A stretch of DNA of 6,708 nucleotides from an uncultured Chromatiaceae bacterium (GTDB lineage Bacteria > Pseudomonadota > Gammaproteobacteria > Enterobacterales > Alteromonadaceae), in the NCBI GenBank assembly GCA_946481195.1, contig CAMLNG010000211.1, forward strand, positions 1 to 6,708, given 5' to 3'. The first letter of the stretch is position 1; each line of letters opens with the position of its first letter. Made by a program: the position numbers and the translations under genes. A model generated the notes under the pieces. It did no database searches. It was given only the letters and a program-made list of their open reading frames with translations, and was not told where the DNA came from. Positions 6,660-6,708 of the stretch are shown here, in pieces.

Positions 6660-6708
6660 CACAGGGCTCCTTCTAAAGCAGCACCAACGCCACAGCAGGC
6701 GCAGTCTG
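6659..6708 (-). CDS. thiF: C-terminal end of ThiF, adenylyltransferase for ThiS (partial)
   Basis: The frame entering from the right edge encodes DCACCGVGAALEGAL and ends with TGA at 6661-6659, overlapping the thiS ATG by one base. The Cys pair spaced C-x-x-C followed by G matches the zinc-binding CPxCG near the C-terminus of ThiF/MoeB-type E1-like enzymes, and thiF directly before thiS is the standard order. Only 16 codons (15 residues and the stop) are visible, so identity rests on this motif and the context. ThiF would activate the ThiS C-terminus with ATP. A thiE, thiD or other gene end is the alternative, but would not explain the Cys motif. Confidence 0.7.
   Translation of the reverse strand, partial: DCACCGVGAALEGAL

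Noticed and set aside
1..6708. Hidden defence system, CRISPR array, mobile element or tRNA
   Set aside because: Reading both strands showed no spaced repeats, terminal inverted repeats, transposase or cloverleaf-like sequence; the space is almost fully taken by known gene families.

Overview
The window reads as ordinary chromosomal DNA from a Gram-negative, most likely gammaproteobacterial, organism. Three things point there: thiF-thiS-thiG-thiH gene order as in enteric bacteria, use of ThiH (radical SAM, facultative-type) rather than the oxygen-dependent ThiO, and a periplasmic adaptor plus exported beta-lactamase-fold protein that presuppose a periplasm. Base composition is moderately GC-rich by eye, and the proteins are rich in Gln, Leu and Ala. 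A Rheinheimera/Alishewanella-like relative is my guess from style only, not demonstrated.

Layout. On the + strand, the left edge holds one serine hydrolase of the beta-lactamase/PBP fold, whose start lies just outside the window (1-1355). It ends at a hairpin-plus-T-run terminator (about 1375-1407). Everything else is on the - strand. Reading in the direction of transcription (right to left), the end of thiF (6708-6659) is followed by thiS, thiG and thiH, packed with 1-nt overlaps or a 1-nt gap. After a 122-base intergenic stretch with a good sigma70-like promoter comes a second tight operon: an exported HlyD/RND-type periplasmic adaptor, a membrane histidine kinase of the LytS/AlgZ-like (His_kinase) family, and a LytTR response regulator. 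This second operon runs head-on into the serine hydrolase gene at the shared terminator region.

How the genes work together. ThiF adenylates the C-terminal Gly-Gly of ThiS, which is then thiocarboxylated. ThiH makes dehydroglycine (2-iminoacetate) from tyrosine. ThiG combines ThiS thiocarboxylate, dehydroglycine and deoxyxylulose 5-phosphate into the thiazole phosphate of thiamine. The second operon looks like a sensing and export-related unit: kinase and regulator form a two-component pair, and the adaptor would link an inner-membrane pump to an outer-membrane channel. No pump is encoded next to it, which is the most unusual feature of the layout.

No RNA genes, mobile elements, CRISPR arrays or large repeats were seen, and every stretch over 300 bases is covered by a gene. 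I did not find a convincing new biological system. The points most worth a second look are the pump-less adaptor/kinase/LytTR operon, a dyad sitting inside the spacer of its promoter, and the double use of the ThiS Gly-Gly codons as the thiG ribosome binding site.
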